A stretch of DNA of 22,692 bases from JAAYZQ01 sp034428935 (GTDB lineage: Bacteria > Chloroflexota > Anaerolineae > JAAYZQ01): positions 1 to 22,692 of the forward strand of contig DAOUHB010000201.1 in NCBI GenBank assembly GCA_034428935.1. Direction: 5' to 3'. The stretch's first letter is position 1, and each line of letters starts with the position of its first letter. Below the pieces are notes generated by a model. The model was not told the origin of the DNA and made no database searches. It saw nothing but the letters and a program-made list of their open reading frames with translations. Of this stretch, positions 13,859 through 22,077 are shown one piece after another. Both the position numbers and the translations under genes were made by a program.

Positions 13859-14932
13859 CTAGCGAATCAGCTCCAGGTTCACGAGTGGAACAGCGACAGA
13901 CTGCTCCTGCGCCAGATCGACCAGGGCCACGGGCAGCCTTGCCCCCGATTCGAGGGGCTGCGGCAGCGGCGGCAGCTCGCGAACGGTGCCCACGCTGCCG
14001 ACGTGCGGCGCCCGCAACACGCGCACGCGATCTCCCACCTGCAACAGCCGGGGACCCGGCTCTTCCGCCGGCTTTTCGTCCTCCGCCCGCAGCGGGATCA
14101 GCACCTCTGGACGGCGAGCACCCCAGCGGGTCCGGGTGTCGGCGTTGACCATTGCCTCACGGCCCATGTTGGCGTGCAACAGCGCAAAGACCGGATCCGA
14201 CATGGGCATGGCGCCAAATCCCTCGGTCACGAGCACCGGGAAGGGCAGCGACTCCAGGAGCGGGCGCAGGTCGGCGTTGACACTGCCGACGATGACGCCC
14301 CGCACCTGGGCCTCGACGGCCTGGTCGAGGGACTTCTCGTCGGCCAGGCGGCCGCCCACGATGACCGTGCCGTGACAGCTCACGTCGATGGAGCGGTTGC
14401 GCAGGGGCTTTTGCGGGCTGTCGACCAGGAGCTTGAGCACGCCCTCGGCCTCGCCGCCATTGCCCCACACGCCCTGGATCAGGGCGCCGGCGGCCGAGAT
14501 CACCACCCCCCGGTTGGGCATGACGTTCGTGACCTGGCCCTTCAGGTGGGCGCGAAGCTCGAGGGGCGTGCCCGCCTCCTCGATGAGCACCAACCCATCG
14601 CGCACCTCGATGACCTCGCCGTCGACGGGCGAGCGGCAGGCGCGGCGCAGCCGCCCGAACAAGCCTCCCGGGGCGGCGATCACCTCGTTCGCCTGCACCG
14701 TGTCGCCCGACGCCTTGCGGATCGTGTCGGCGACGCGATCCCGGCGAATGCGCAACTGCCGGCTGACGTCGACAACCCGCATCGTTCCCGGGACCTGGCA
14801 GCGGGCCACCACGTCGGCAGGGCCCACCGTTTCGCCGGAATGCACCAGCACCTGCCCTTGCACGGGCAACAGCCGTTCTCGCCGGATGACCGTCAAGGGC
14901 GTGATGCGCGACTCTGGAGGATAGTAGTGCAT
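13859..14932 (-). CDS. Uncharacterised protein with barrel-sandwich-like and KOW-like parts, MutL neighbour
   Basis: The product is 357 aa. I do not recognise a named family. Two segments look like barrel-sandwich (biotinyl/RnfC-like) strands: VLVHSGETVGPADVVARC near residue 30 and CRSPVDGEVIEVRDGLVLI near residue 100. The middle (HGTVIVGGRLADEKSLDQAV onward) is alpha/beta and may be a separate domain. The end, VGDRVRVLRAPHVGSVGTV, resembles a KOW/SH3 strand pair. There is no signal peptide or membrane segment, so it should be cytoplasmic. The start follows GGGAGAGAGG, 16 bases after the MutL-like gene, so the two are cotranscribed and probably work together; that is inference. No catalytic residues can be assigned. 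Confidence 0.85.
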   Translation of the reverse strand: MHYYPPESRITPLTVIRRERLLPVQGQVLVHSGETVGPADVVARCQVPGTMRVVDVSRQLRIRRDRVADTIRKASGDTVQANEVIAAPGGLFGRLRRACRSPVDGEVIEVRDGLVLIEEAGTPLELRAHLKGQVTNVMPNRGVVISAAGALIQGVWGNGGEAEGVLKLLVDSPQKPLRNRSIDVSCHGTVIVGGRLADEKSLDQAVEAQVRGVIVGSVNADLRPLLESLPFPVLVTEGFGAMPMSDPVFALLHANMGREAMVNADTRTRWGARRPEVLIPLRAEDEKPAEEPGPRLLQVGDRVRVLRAPHVGSVGTVRELPPLPQPLESGARLPVALVDLAQEQSVAVPLVNLELIR

Positions 14933-14948
14933 TGCCTCTCTCCCGAGC

Positions 14949-16712
14949 TCAGGAGCCCATGTCCCAAAGCCAACGCTGCATCTTTTCCTGCTGCTGCTCA
15001 GGATCGGCGGCGATGGGCAGGGGACGGCCCCGGGCGTCGATGATGATTCCGATGACTCCGCCTTCGACTTTCGTCGTTCCGGGCTGGCCCCTGGTACCCA
15101 GGCCCACGTCGAACCGGCGGCTCGGCCGCAGCTCCAGGTTGGCCGTCTGGCCGGCAGGCAGGGGAATGACCTCCAGCGAGCCGTACAGTACCTCGACCTC
15201 CAGGGAGCGGCCGTCTTCGTACTCGATCTTGAAGGTCAGGACGACATCTCCTTCGCGACCGGCGCCCACGGGCGCCACCACCGTGCCGAGGTTCAGGAGC
15301 GCATCCCGCTCCATGACCTGGGCTGCGGCCGCGGGGTTGACCATGGCCACCGCGCCCAGGGGCGCCAGCAGGCGGGTTCGGTCCAGGGCCAGGCCGCTGA
15401 CGCCCACCGGCTGGAGGGCGTCTAGCATCACCAGGGCTGCCTGGCCGTAGTGGGGCACCTGCGCCAGGACCCCGCCCCCACCGACGATGAGGTGGAACTT
15501 GGGCAGGAGGCCGGGGTACAGGCACGACGGCGTCTGCGACCACTGCGGCACCAGGTCGGCCAGCGCCAGGGCCAGGATCTCGCGGGCCACTGCCTGCTCG
15601 ATGAGCAGCTCCTGGCGCGTCTGGGGCACGGTGCGGTAATGCAGGGCCTTGTTGTGCATCATGTTCAGGATCTCGGCCGGCTCGACCTCCATGGGCAGCC
15701 AGCGCTGGATCCGCGACAGGGGCACGGTCTCCAGGGTCCGCACCGCGTTGTAGCTCAGTCCCAGGTCGGCCCGCACGGCGAGCCCGGGCTGTTCGTCTAC
15801 CACGGCCGCGACCGTGACCGACGAGCCGCCCACGTCGACGCCGAGGACGTTGATGCCGTCCAGCTCGGCCAGGTATTGGACGCTGTGCGACAGGGCCCGG
15901 GCCGAGGGCAGCACCCGGATCGTGCTCCACGACGCCAGGGTGCCAAAGCCAGGCAGGCGCTCCATCTTGCGCACCCGGTACAGCTCTTCCAGCTCGGCCT
16001 GCAGCGGCGCCGAGTTCTCCACTTCGATGCTGGGCCGGACGTTGTCGATGGCCCGCAGCTCGGTGCCCGCGCCCACCAGGGCGGCCACCTGGGGCCGCAG
16101 CTCGGCGTTGCCGGCATAGATGATGGGCGGGCAATCGCCGGGCGGCAAGGTGGAGCAGGCCAGGGCGATGGCCTCGGCCGACTGGAGCACGGGCCGTGTG
16201 GCCCCGCCGTCGACACCGCCCACGATGACCACCGCGTCGGGGGTGAGGCGCCGGACGAGCTGAATCTGCGCCTCCAGGTCATCGTTCAGCGCGTGGACGC
16301 CGTTGCCACGCCGATCGAGCGACACCACGCCGTCGACGAGGCTGTGGCACGCCTGGATCGCCCGGCGCGCGCTCTCCAGGCTGACGTCGCGGATCACGCC
16401 GGCGAGCAAAATGCGAAGCGGCTCGCTGGCGCTGGTAATGGCCACGACGGCGTCCACCCCGCCCCCCTGGTGTTGGGGGACGATAACGTGGCCCCCCTCG
16501 TTCAGGAGCGGCCAGCCGAGGATGTCGGACAGTTGGGCGATGGCCTGCCGCGCGGAGGCCGAGATGTCGTTCCACGGCGGCTCGACCGTGCTCTGCGCCT
16601 CGGCTCGCGCCAGGAGCCGATACTCGCCGCCCACCCGGTCGATGAGGAGCGCCTGGGTGGTCGTGCTGCCGCAGTCCAACGCCAGAATCGACTCGATGCG
16701 GTCTTGGTTCAT
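14949..16712 (-). CDS. MutL/GlmL-like ASKHA-fold ATPase
   Basis: The product is 587 aa. It has two actin-like halves: phosphate-1 loop ALDCGSTTTQALLID (Asp13), a central GAGTELRAIDNVRPSIEVEN region like that of the glutamate mutase MutL family, a second phosphate loop GVDVGGSSVTVAAV (Asp293), and an adenosine-binding loop LIVGGGG (408-414). As I recall, clostridial MutL is about 460 aa and accompanies B12-dependent glutamate mutase. Here the protein continues about 110 residues past the usual fold with a beta-rich domain, and no mutase gene is present. The second loop also lacks the Asp expected in GGATTD. The start overlaps the preceding stop codon as ATGA, so translation is coupled. I infer an ATP-driven chaperone or assembly role for its membrane-protein neighbours. 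Confidence 0.88.
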   Translation of the reverse strand: MNQDRIESILALDCGSTTTQALLIDRVGGEYRLLARAEAQSTVEPPWNDISASARQAIAQLSDILGWPLLNEGGHVIVPQHQGGGVDAVVAITSASEPLRILLAGVIRDVSLESARRAIQACHSLVDGVVSLDRRGNGVHALNDDLEAQIQLVRRLTPDAVVIVGGVDGGATRPVLQSAEAIALACSTLPPGDCPPIIYAGNAELRPQVAALVGAGTELRAIDNVRPSIEVENSAPLQAELEELYRVRKMERLPGFGTLASWSTIRVLPSARALSHSVQYLAELDGINVLGVDVGGSSVTVAAVVDEQPGLAVRADLGLSYNAVRTLETVPLSRIQRWLPMEVEPAEILNMMHNKALHYRTVPQTRQELLIEQAVAREILALALADLVPQWSQTPSCLYPGLLPKFHLIVGGGGVLAQVPHYGQAALVMLDALQPVGVSGLALDRTRLLAPLGAVAMVNPAAAAQVMERDALLNLGTVVAPVGAGREGDVVLTFKIEYEDGRSLEVEVLYGSLEVIPLPAGQTANLELRPSRRFDVGLGTRGQPGTTKVEGGVIGIIIDARGRPLPIAADPEQQQEKMQRWLWDMGS

Positions 16713-17404
16713 CCCTGGCCCCCGAGCAGCCCCTGGACGCTGTCCAGCACAAACTGGACGCGTCCCACGAGGAGTGATAGCCTTGACAAAAAGGTCGTCG
16801 CCAGGATGGCGGCAAAGGCGATCAGGACAAACCAGCGGCCCAACCCACCCCAGGAGTGCACCACGGCGTCGCGCAGGGCCGAGAAGCGCCCCTCTCGCCC
16901 CCGCCCGAAATGAAAGTGCAGCACGACCCCAATCGTACCCACCACGACGACGATGCCGCTAAAGAGGCCCAGTCCGGGCCCGTACAGCGCCGAATAGCGC
17001 GGCATATCGGCCGTGGCCGCCACCTGGGGTATCAGGGTGCCCAGCAGCGCGCCGCCGATAGCCAGGGCCGCGCCGATGCCCAGCAGCAGGGCGATGCTCA
17101 GGTTGCCCCACCATGAGAGGGATCGCAGCGGCTTCAAGAGGAGGAGCAGGCCAAAGAGCAGGGCGATGAGCGCCAACAAGACCTGGCCCCAGTTCTGGGT
17201 TTCGAGGCCCTCGGCCAGCGGGGTGATCAGCCGCGGCACCAACACCGAGTGAAAGGCAATGACCACGGCATAGCCGATGGCGACGCCCACAAAGAGGTGT
17301 TCCGCCAGCCGGTACAGCGCGTTGTCGCCCAGCAGAAAACTAAAGACGAACAGCGTCAACAGGACGGCTACCACGGTGTCCAACGAGTCAATCACGCCGG
17401 CCAT
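16709..17404 (-). CDS. Six-TM integral membrane protein of unknown function
   Basis: The product is 231 aa with about six membrane segments, roughly residues 8-26, 35-55, 71-90, 99-127, 142-165 and 188-210. A polar loop between segments 4 and 5 contains RYSALYGPGLGLFSG, and a basic cytoplasmic-type loop GRGREGRFSALRD follows segment 5. I do not recognise a transporter signature. Its ATG shares one base with the stop of the zinc-ribbon gene (TAATG), and its stop overlaps the MutL-like start, so it is locked between them. I recall proteins of this kind near DUF6754 genes, which would make it part of a conserved membrane module; that is unverified. Confidence 0.85.
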   Translation of the reverse strand: MAGVIDSLDTVVAVLLTLFVFSFLLGDNALYRLAEHLFVGVAIGYAVVIAFHSVLVPRLITPLAEGLETQNWGQVLLALIALLFGLLLLLKPLRSLSWWGNLSIALLLGIGAALAIGGALLGTLIPQVAATADMPRYSALYGPGLGLFSGIVVVVGTIGVVLHFHFGRGREGRFSALRDAVVHSWGGLGRWFVLIAFAAILATTFLSRLSLLVGRVQFVLDSVQGLLGGQG

Positions 17405-20400
17405 TAGCGCCTCCCACGCGATCCGCGCCGTACGAAGTAGGCCACGTTGCCCACCACGAGGACCAGGACAAACACCGCGTGCCCGGCCAGGTGCGAGTCG
17501 AGGCGAGCGGCCATCTCGGGCGGCACCGTGCCGTCGCCGGTCCGCAGGGCCTCGTACGTGGCCGCCCCGGGCACGCCGGCCACCAGCCCGAGGAGCTGGC
17601 GCGGGTCGGTCTCATAATAGGAGCGGGCCTGGGGCTCTGTCGAGGCGCTCACCGCCGCGGCCAGGGGAGCACCCTGCAGTGCGCTCGCCTGCTCGACCCA
17701 GATGCGCAGGCTGTCGGGCTCGGCTGCCAGCACGAGCAACAGCTCAAAACTATCAAGCCCTGTTATCCCGCTCAACAACTCCTCGTCGGCCGGCGCCGCG
17801 CCCTGGAAGGCCTGGCCCAGCGCGGGCGTCAGCCCCTGCCCCAGGACCTGCACCCCCGCCGCCTGTCCCGTGAGAAGCCCGACGTTGGCAAAGCGCGCGC
17901 CCGGCCGCTCGGCGGCCAGCTCCTCCAGGATCGATTGGGCCACCGGGGGCCCGGCCGATTGCAGGCTCATGGCCACCACGGGCACGCCCCGGTCCATGAG
18001 ATGCCCGACCACTGTCCGGGCCAGGACGTTCATCTCTTCGCTGGTACTGGGGTCGTAATCAAAGGCGACCAGGACCGGTCCGCCCGCTTCCAGCGCCTCG
18101 ATGGTGTCGTACAGATCGAGGACCCGGGCCGGCGCCTCGATGGTGCGCTCGATGAGAGGGTTTTGCAGGAGCAGCGGCAGCGTCACGGCCGCCAGCAGGG
18201 CCAGGTAGGTGATCCACAGCGGCAGGCGCGACAGCAGGCTCTGGCGCGGCTGCGGGACCGGCTTGGGCACCGCCTCGGGCCCGCGCCCCACGATCTGGGC
18301 AAACAGGCGCGCCTGGGGCGTGTCGTCGTGGATGGCGGGTGACGGCTCGGCGGCTGCCACTGCCCGCGGCTGGGCGATGAGCATCTCCACGGGCAGCGTG
18401 CCGCGCAACCCGGCCAGCAGCCCGGTCTCTTCCACGGGCTCGACGACGAGGGGCGAAGGGGTTTCCGGCTCGCCCTTCTCTCGCAGCTCGGCCGGCTTGA
18501 GCGCCAGGAGCCAGTCGGGGATCTCGGCGCGGGCCAGCGACTCTTCCTCTGACCCCCTGCTCGAGGGCACCAGCCAGGCCGGCAGCTCTCCCTCGCCGGC
18601 TTCCTCCTGGCCCGGCGGGCTCGCTTCCTCCTCGAGGCCCGCCGGCTCCAGATCGTGGAGCCAGTCGGGCATCGCGGCCGGGGCGATCTCTTCCTTGCCG
18701 GACGGCACCTCCACCAGCCATCCCGGGGCGGCCTCCCCACCCTCGGGCTCGGATCGCATGGTCGCCAGCCAATCCGGAAGCTCGGCCTCTTCCGCTTCGG
18801 GCATCGGCGCGGGCTCGGCCGGCTCTTCCGCGGCTTCCTCGTCCTGCCAGCCAGTTGGCGGTTCCGGCCCGGCGGCGTCCGTGGCCCGTAGCTCGGCCAG
18901 CCAGTCGGGCAGCTCCGCTTCGGCTTCGGACGAGCCTTCCAATTCCTCGGCCATGGCCGGCTCTGGCTCGGGCACTTGCTCTTCCTCGGCCTCGGGTGCT
19001 TCGGCCATACCCGCGGGCCGCAGTTCGGCTAGCCAGTCAGGTGCTTCCTCTTCCTCCGGCTCCGATGCTTGGGCCCTGCCCGCGGGCCGCAGCTCGGCCA
19101 GCCAGTCGGGCGCTTCCTCTTCCTCACCCTCCGGCTCGGCCGGTTCCGGCTCCGATGCTTGGGCCTGGGCCGCGGGGCGCAGCTCGGCGAGCCAGTCGGG
19201 CGTTTCCTCTTCCTCACCCTCCGGCTCCGGTTCCGGTGCTTGGGCCTGGGCAGCAGGCCGCAGTTCGGCGAGCCAGTCGGGCGTTTCTTCCTCCTCGGCC
19301 TCGGGCTCGGCCGGCTCCGGCTCCGATGCTTGGGCCTGGGCCGCGGGACGGAGCTGGGCCAACCAATCCGGCACTTTCTCTTCCTCGGCCTCCAGCTCGG
19401 CTGGTTCCGGCTCCGATGCTTCGGCCTGGGCCGCTGGCCGAAGTTGAGCCAGCCAATCCGGCACTTCTTCCTCGCCCTCCGGCTCGGCTGCCTCCGGCTC
19501 GGCCGGCTCGGGCGCTTCGGCCTGGGCCGCGGGGCGGAGCTGGGCGAGCCAATCCGGCACTTCCTCGCCCTCGGGCTCGGCTGCCTCCGGCTCGGCCGGC
19601 TCGGGCGCTTCGGCCTGGGCCGCGGGCCGGAGCTGGGCCAGCCAGTCGGGCACTTCTTCCTCGCCCTCGGGCTCGGCTGCCTCCGACTCGGCCGGCTCGG
19701 GCGCTTCGGCCTGGGCCGCGGGGCGGAGCTGGGCGAGCCAGTCGGGCACTTCTTCCTCGCCCTCGGGCTCGGCTGCCTCCGGCTCGGCCGGCTCGGGCGC
19801 TTTGGCCTGGGCCGCGGGCCGGAGCTGGGCGAGCCAGTCGGGCACTTCTTCCTCGCCCTCCGGCTCGGCTGGTTCCGACTCGGCCGGCTCGGGCGCTTCG
19901 GCCCTGGCCGCGGGCCGGAGCTGAGCGAGCCAGTCGGGCACTTCTTCCTCGCCCTCGGGCTCGGCTGCCTCCGGCTCGGGCGCTTCGGCCCTGGCCGCGG
20001 GCCGCAGCTCGGCCAGCCAGTCGGGCAGGCCCTCGTCCTCCTCGGCCGGCTCTGGCCCGGCGGCCGCTTCCACCGTCAGTGGGCGCAGCTCGGCCAGCCA
20101 ATCGGGGATATCCTCTCCGTCTGACTGGGGGACCGCCGGCTGGCCGTCTGTCTCGGCTCCATCCACGGGCCGGATCCTGGCCAGCCAGTCCGGCACATCC
20201 TCCTGCCCTTCCATGGCAGCGGGTGCCTGTTCTTCTTCCTCGATGGGAAACGAATCTCGCAGATCTTGGAGCCAATCGGGGACCTCGGCGGCATCCTCTT
20301 GCTCCGAAGTGCCGCCGGCCTCGGCTGCCCGTGCGGCGCCCAGCTCTCGCAGCCAGGTGGGAACCTCCTCTTGGCCGGCTGGCTTTGCCTCCGGCGGTTC

Positions 20401-20649
20401 TCCCTGGCCCGCTGGCCCCTTGGTCGGCAGAGAGAGTCCCTTGATGGTTGGTGCCGCTTCGGCTCCCAGGCCTTCAGAGGATGAGAGCAGTTGCCCGCCG
20501 CATTCGCTGCAAAACGCGCTTTGAACCGGGTTCATGGCTCCGCATCGGGCGCACTTGACCCGCGTCGGACCGCCCAGCTTCTGCCCACATTCGTTACAGA
20601 ATCTGCTCCCGTCCCGGTTTGCAGTCCCGCACTTCGGACAGTAGATCAT
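17404..20649 (-). CDS. Zinc-ribbon protein with about 22 PDWL repeats and a C-terminal membrane-flanked domain
   Basis: The product is 1081 aa. Two zinc ribbons open it: Cys4, 7, 18, 21 and Cys33, 36, 47, 50. Residues about 96-715 hold 22 copies of a PDWL-type motif (consensus VPDWLAQLRPA) separated by acidic Pro/Ala/Glu linkers; the central copies have an almost exact 32-residue period. The linkers should be disordered, with each motif forming a short amphipathic helix. A membrane segment (about 805-828) leads to an alpha/beta domain of about 220 residues with VLVAFDYDPSTSEEM (near 865) and YYETDPRQLLGLVAGVPGAA, then a final membrane segment (about 1050-1072). The ATG at 20649 has GGGAG upstream; a TTG 8 codons earlier is less likely. 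I infer a cytoplasmic multivalent scaffold tethered to an outer domain. The function is unknown. Confidence 0.88.
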   Translation of the reverse strand: MIYCPKCGTANRDGSRFCNECGQKLGGPTRVKCARCGAMNPVQSAFCSECGGQLLSSSEGLGAEAAPTIKGLSLPTKGPAGQGEPPEAKPAGQEEVPTWLRELGAARAAEAGGTSEQEDAAEVPDWLQDLRDSFPIEEEEQAPAAMEGQEDVPDWLARIRPVDGAETDGQPAVPQSDGEDIPDWLAELRPLTVEAAAGPEPAEEDEGLPDWLAELRPAARAEAPEPEAAEPEGEEEVPDWLAQLRPAARAEAPEPAESEPAEPEGEEEVPDWLAQLRPAAQAKAPEPAEPEAAEPEGEEEVPDWLAQLRPAAQAEAPEPAESEAAEPEGEEEVPDWLAQLRPAAQAEAPEPAEPEAAEPEGEEVPDWLAQLRPAAQAEAPEPAEPEAAEPEGEEEVPDWLAQLRPAAQAEASEPEPAELEAEEEKVPDWLAQLRPAAQAQASEPEPAEPEAEEEETPDWLAELRPAAQAQAPEPEPEGEEEETPDWLAELRPAAQAQASEPEPAEPEGEEEEAPDWLAELRPAGRAQASEPEEEEAPDWLAELRPAGMAEAPEAEEEQVPEPEPAMAEELEGSSEAEAELPDWLAELRATDAAGPEPPTGWQDEEAAEEPAEPAPMPEAEEAELPDWLATMRSEPEGGEAAPGWLVEVPSGKEEIAPAAMPDWLHDLEPAGLEEEASPPGQEEAGEGELPAWLVPSSRGSEEESLARAEIPDWLLALKPAELREKGEPETPSPLVVEPVEETGLLAGLRGTLPVEMLIAQPRAVAAAEPSPAIHDDTPQARLFAQIVGRGPEAVPKPVPQPRQSLLSRLPLWITYLALLAAVTLPLLLQNPLIERTIEAPARVLDLYDTIEALEAGGPVLVAFDYDPSTSEEMNVLARTVVGHLMDRGVPVVAMSLQSAGPPVAQSILEELAAERPGARFANVGLLTGQAAGVQVLGQGLTPALGQAFQGAAPADEELLSGITGLDSFELLLVLAAEPDSLRIWVEQASALQGAPLAAAVSASTEPQARSYYETDPRQLLGLVAGVPGAATYEALRTGDGTVPPEMAARLDSHLAGHAVFVLVLVVGNVAYFVRRGSRGRR
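18490..20370. repeat. In-frame tandem repeat tract encoding PDWL motifs
   Basis: The tract encodes about 22 motif copies. From about 19000 to 20035 the copies are close in DNA sequence, with successive CCAGTCGGGCA/CCAATCCGGCA boxes 96 bases apart and one step of 93. Copies toward both ends are more diverged. The period is always a multiple of 3. The pattern fits expansion by slippage or unequal recombination under selection for the reading frame. Confidence 0.9.
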
Positions 20650-20693
20650 CTCTGCGTCACTCCCATCAAGCAACAGAATACGGCGGCAGCCCG

Positions 20694-21326
20694 TCAGTCG
20701 CTATAGGGGCGTTCCACGCCCAACAGGAGACGGACACCGGTGAGCACCACGCCAAGGCCCACGCCCAGCAATATGCCCCTCACACCCGCCATGGCCGGCA
20801 CGTTCAAGATCCAATCCCGGATCTCGGGCAGCAGGGGTAACAGGCCCAGGGTCACCTGTCCGGCAAGGACCAACAGGACCACGAGCAACATGACGGCCGA
20901 TTCGACGTTGCGGACGGTCAGCAGGCGAAGGGTGGCCGTCACCAGGAAAAAGACAAGGAGCGCCGAGAGCGAGGCCTGGATGGGAAGCTGGACGTTCTGA
21001 AAGATCCACGCGACGATGGGCTGCGACGGGCCGGAGGGCTGGTCGGGAATGGGCGGTAGCCCCAGGGCGATGACCAGAACCATGGCCGCCAGCAGGACAA
21101 AGCTATAGAAACGGCCCTTTTGCCCCTCCCGGACGCGGCGAGCGTGCACGCGCAGCACGTTCAGGACGCCCAGGAAGAGGGCAAAGGCGGCGACGATGAC
21201 GGCCACGTTGACCAGGTAGGCGCCGATCCCATCCAGCAGGGGGTAGGTGCTGAACAGCGACACCAGGACCAGGATCCCCACCGCCATGGCGATAGAGGTC
21301 GGCAAGATTCTTCTTATAGCGCCCAT
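20694..21326 (-). CDS. Multi-pass membrane protein of unknown function
   Basis: The product is 210 aa from the ATG at 21326, with about six membrane segments (roughly 8-25, 36-57, 74-92, 115-135, 144-163 and 184-202). A basic loop after segment 2 (RVHARRVREGQKGRFYS) suggests that side is cytoplasmic. The segment PPIPDQPSGPSQPIVAWIFQNVQLP between segments 3 and 4 is probably outside. I recognise no known transporter or enzyme family. The start was chosen because GAGGAG lies upstream and the frame before it runs into the preceding gene and reads as Arg/Pro-rich nonsense. It lies 16 bases after the DUF6754-like gene and 44 bases before the zinc-ribbon gene, in the same operon. Confidence 0.85.
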   Translation of the reverse strand: MGAIRRILPTSIAMAVGILVLVSLFSTYPLLDGIGAYLVNVAVIVAAFALFLGVLNVLRVHARRVREGQKGRFYSFVLLAAMVLVIALGLPPIPDQPSGPSQPIVAWIFQNVQLPIQASLSALLVFFLVTATLRLLTVRNVESAVMLLVVLLVLAGQVTLGLLPLLPEIRDWILNVPAMAGVRGILLGVGLGVVLTGVRLLLGVERPYSD

Positions 21327-21342
21327 GGCCGGCTCCTCGCTT

Positions 21343-22077
21343 TCACAACAGCATCTTGGCTGCCGCCACCACGATGATGGCGACGGCGATGGCCCAGCGT
21401 GCCCAGTCCTGGGCCAGCAGGCTGGCGACCTGGATGGGCTGCCGCGCCGTGTAGGCGCCGCCCGCGAAAATCTCCTCGCCGATGAGGGTCTCGTCGGCGG
21501 TGGCGGCCATGAGAGGCAAGGCCTGCGGGTTGGCCGTGCCTGCCACCTGTCGCACCCCCTGGCGGGCCCCCACCTCACCCATGAGGAGCACCTCTTCGCC
21601 AAAGGTGCCGACCATGACGTTGGCCGTCAGCGGCTCCCACAGCAACAGCCCCGTCACGCCCGCGGCATAGGCCATGGGGTTCGGGGCGATAAAGCGTACC
21701 TGCGTCGGGTCATAGCCCTCGGGGTTGCCGTTGCGCTCGGCGGCGCGCCACAGGATCTCCTGGGCCAGGGGCAGCACCGTGGGGTCCGCCACGGTGACAA
21801 TGAGGGGGGTGTTACACGCTGCCGCCTCGTCGGCCAGCTCCGACAGGAGCGTCAGCCCGGCCCACGTCTCGGCCGTCTGCGGCCCGCCCACGCCCGCGAC
21901 GCCGACCGATACGTGGAGCGCCTGCCCGGTCTCGGCGGAGCGGCCCACGGCGCCGGCGAGCTCTTCCACACCTGGTAGAGGCCGGAGGTCTCCCGTCTTG
22001 CCTGCCCGCACGCGAGACGCCAGGAAAAACAGAACGGGTAGGAGTAGCAACAAGAGCACCAACGCGAATTCCTGCAT
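21343..22077 (-). CDS. DUF6754-like membrane-anchored protein
   Basis: The product is 244 aa. It has a membrane segment at each end (about 3-20, LVLLLLLLPVLFFLA; and about 224-243, WARWAIAVAIIVVAAAKMLL) around a globular alpha/beta domain. Diagnostic-looking segments are LHVSVGVAGVGG, TPLIVTVADPTVLPLAQE, NVMVGTFGEEVLLMGE, QVAGTANPQALPLMAA and LIGEEIFAGGAY. From memory these match the domain catalogued as DUF6754, which has no known function; I could not verify this. The ATG at 22077 shares one base with the stop of the upstream gene (TGATG), and GAGGAGAGGG is a good ribosome binding site. The paired membrane ends resemble the C-terminal part of the zinc-ribbon protein, hinting at a common complex. 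Confidence 0.82.
   Translation of the reverse strand: MQEFALVLLLLLLPVLFFLASRVRAGKTGDLRPLPGVEELAGAVGRSAETGQALHVSVGVAGVGGPQTAETWAGLTLLSELADEAAACNTPLIVTVADPTVLPLAQEILWRAAERNGNPEGYDPTQVRFIAPNPMAYAAGVTGLLLWEPLTANVMVGTFGEEVLLMGEVGARQGVRQVAGTANPQALPLMAATADETLIGEEIFAGGAYTARQPIQVASLLAQDWARWAIAVAIIVVAAAKMLL

Noticed and set aside
1..16712. A direct link between the corrinoid protein and the MutL-like ATPase as one B12 pathway
   Set aside because: They are about 15 kb apart in separate transcription units, and the visible corrinoid fragment is of the methyltransferase type, not the mutase type.
16709..17404. Assignment of the six-TM protein as a transporter
   Set aside because: No transporter signature, substrate-binding motif or ATPase partner is visible, so I left the function open.
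18490..20370. Regular 96-base repeats as a CRISPR array
   Set aside because: The whole period is coding and similar, with no conserved direct repeat alternating with unique spacers, and there are no cas genes.
18209..20444. Long plus-strand frames opposite the PDWL repeats
   Set aside because: They consist of Ser/Gly- or Pro/Arg-rich periodic sequence that mirrors the repeat on the other strand. The minus-strand frame has zinc ribbons, membrane segments and coupled neighbours.
21327..21602. Longer start for the 210-aa membrane protein
   Set aside because: The added residues are Arg/Pro/Trp-rich nonsense in the frame opposite to good DUF6754-like coding. A GAGGAG site precedes the ATG at 21326.
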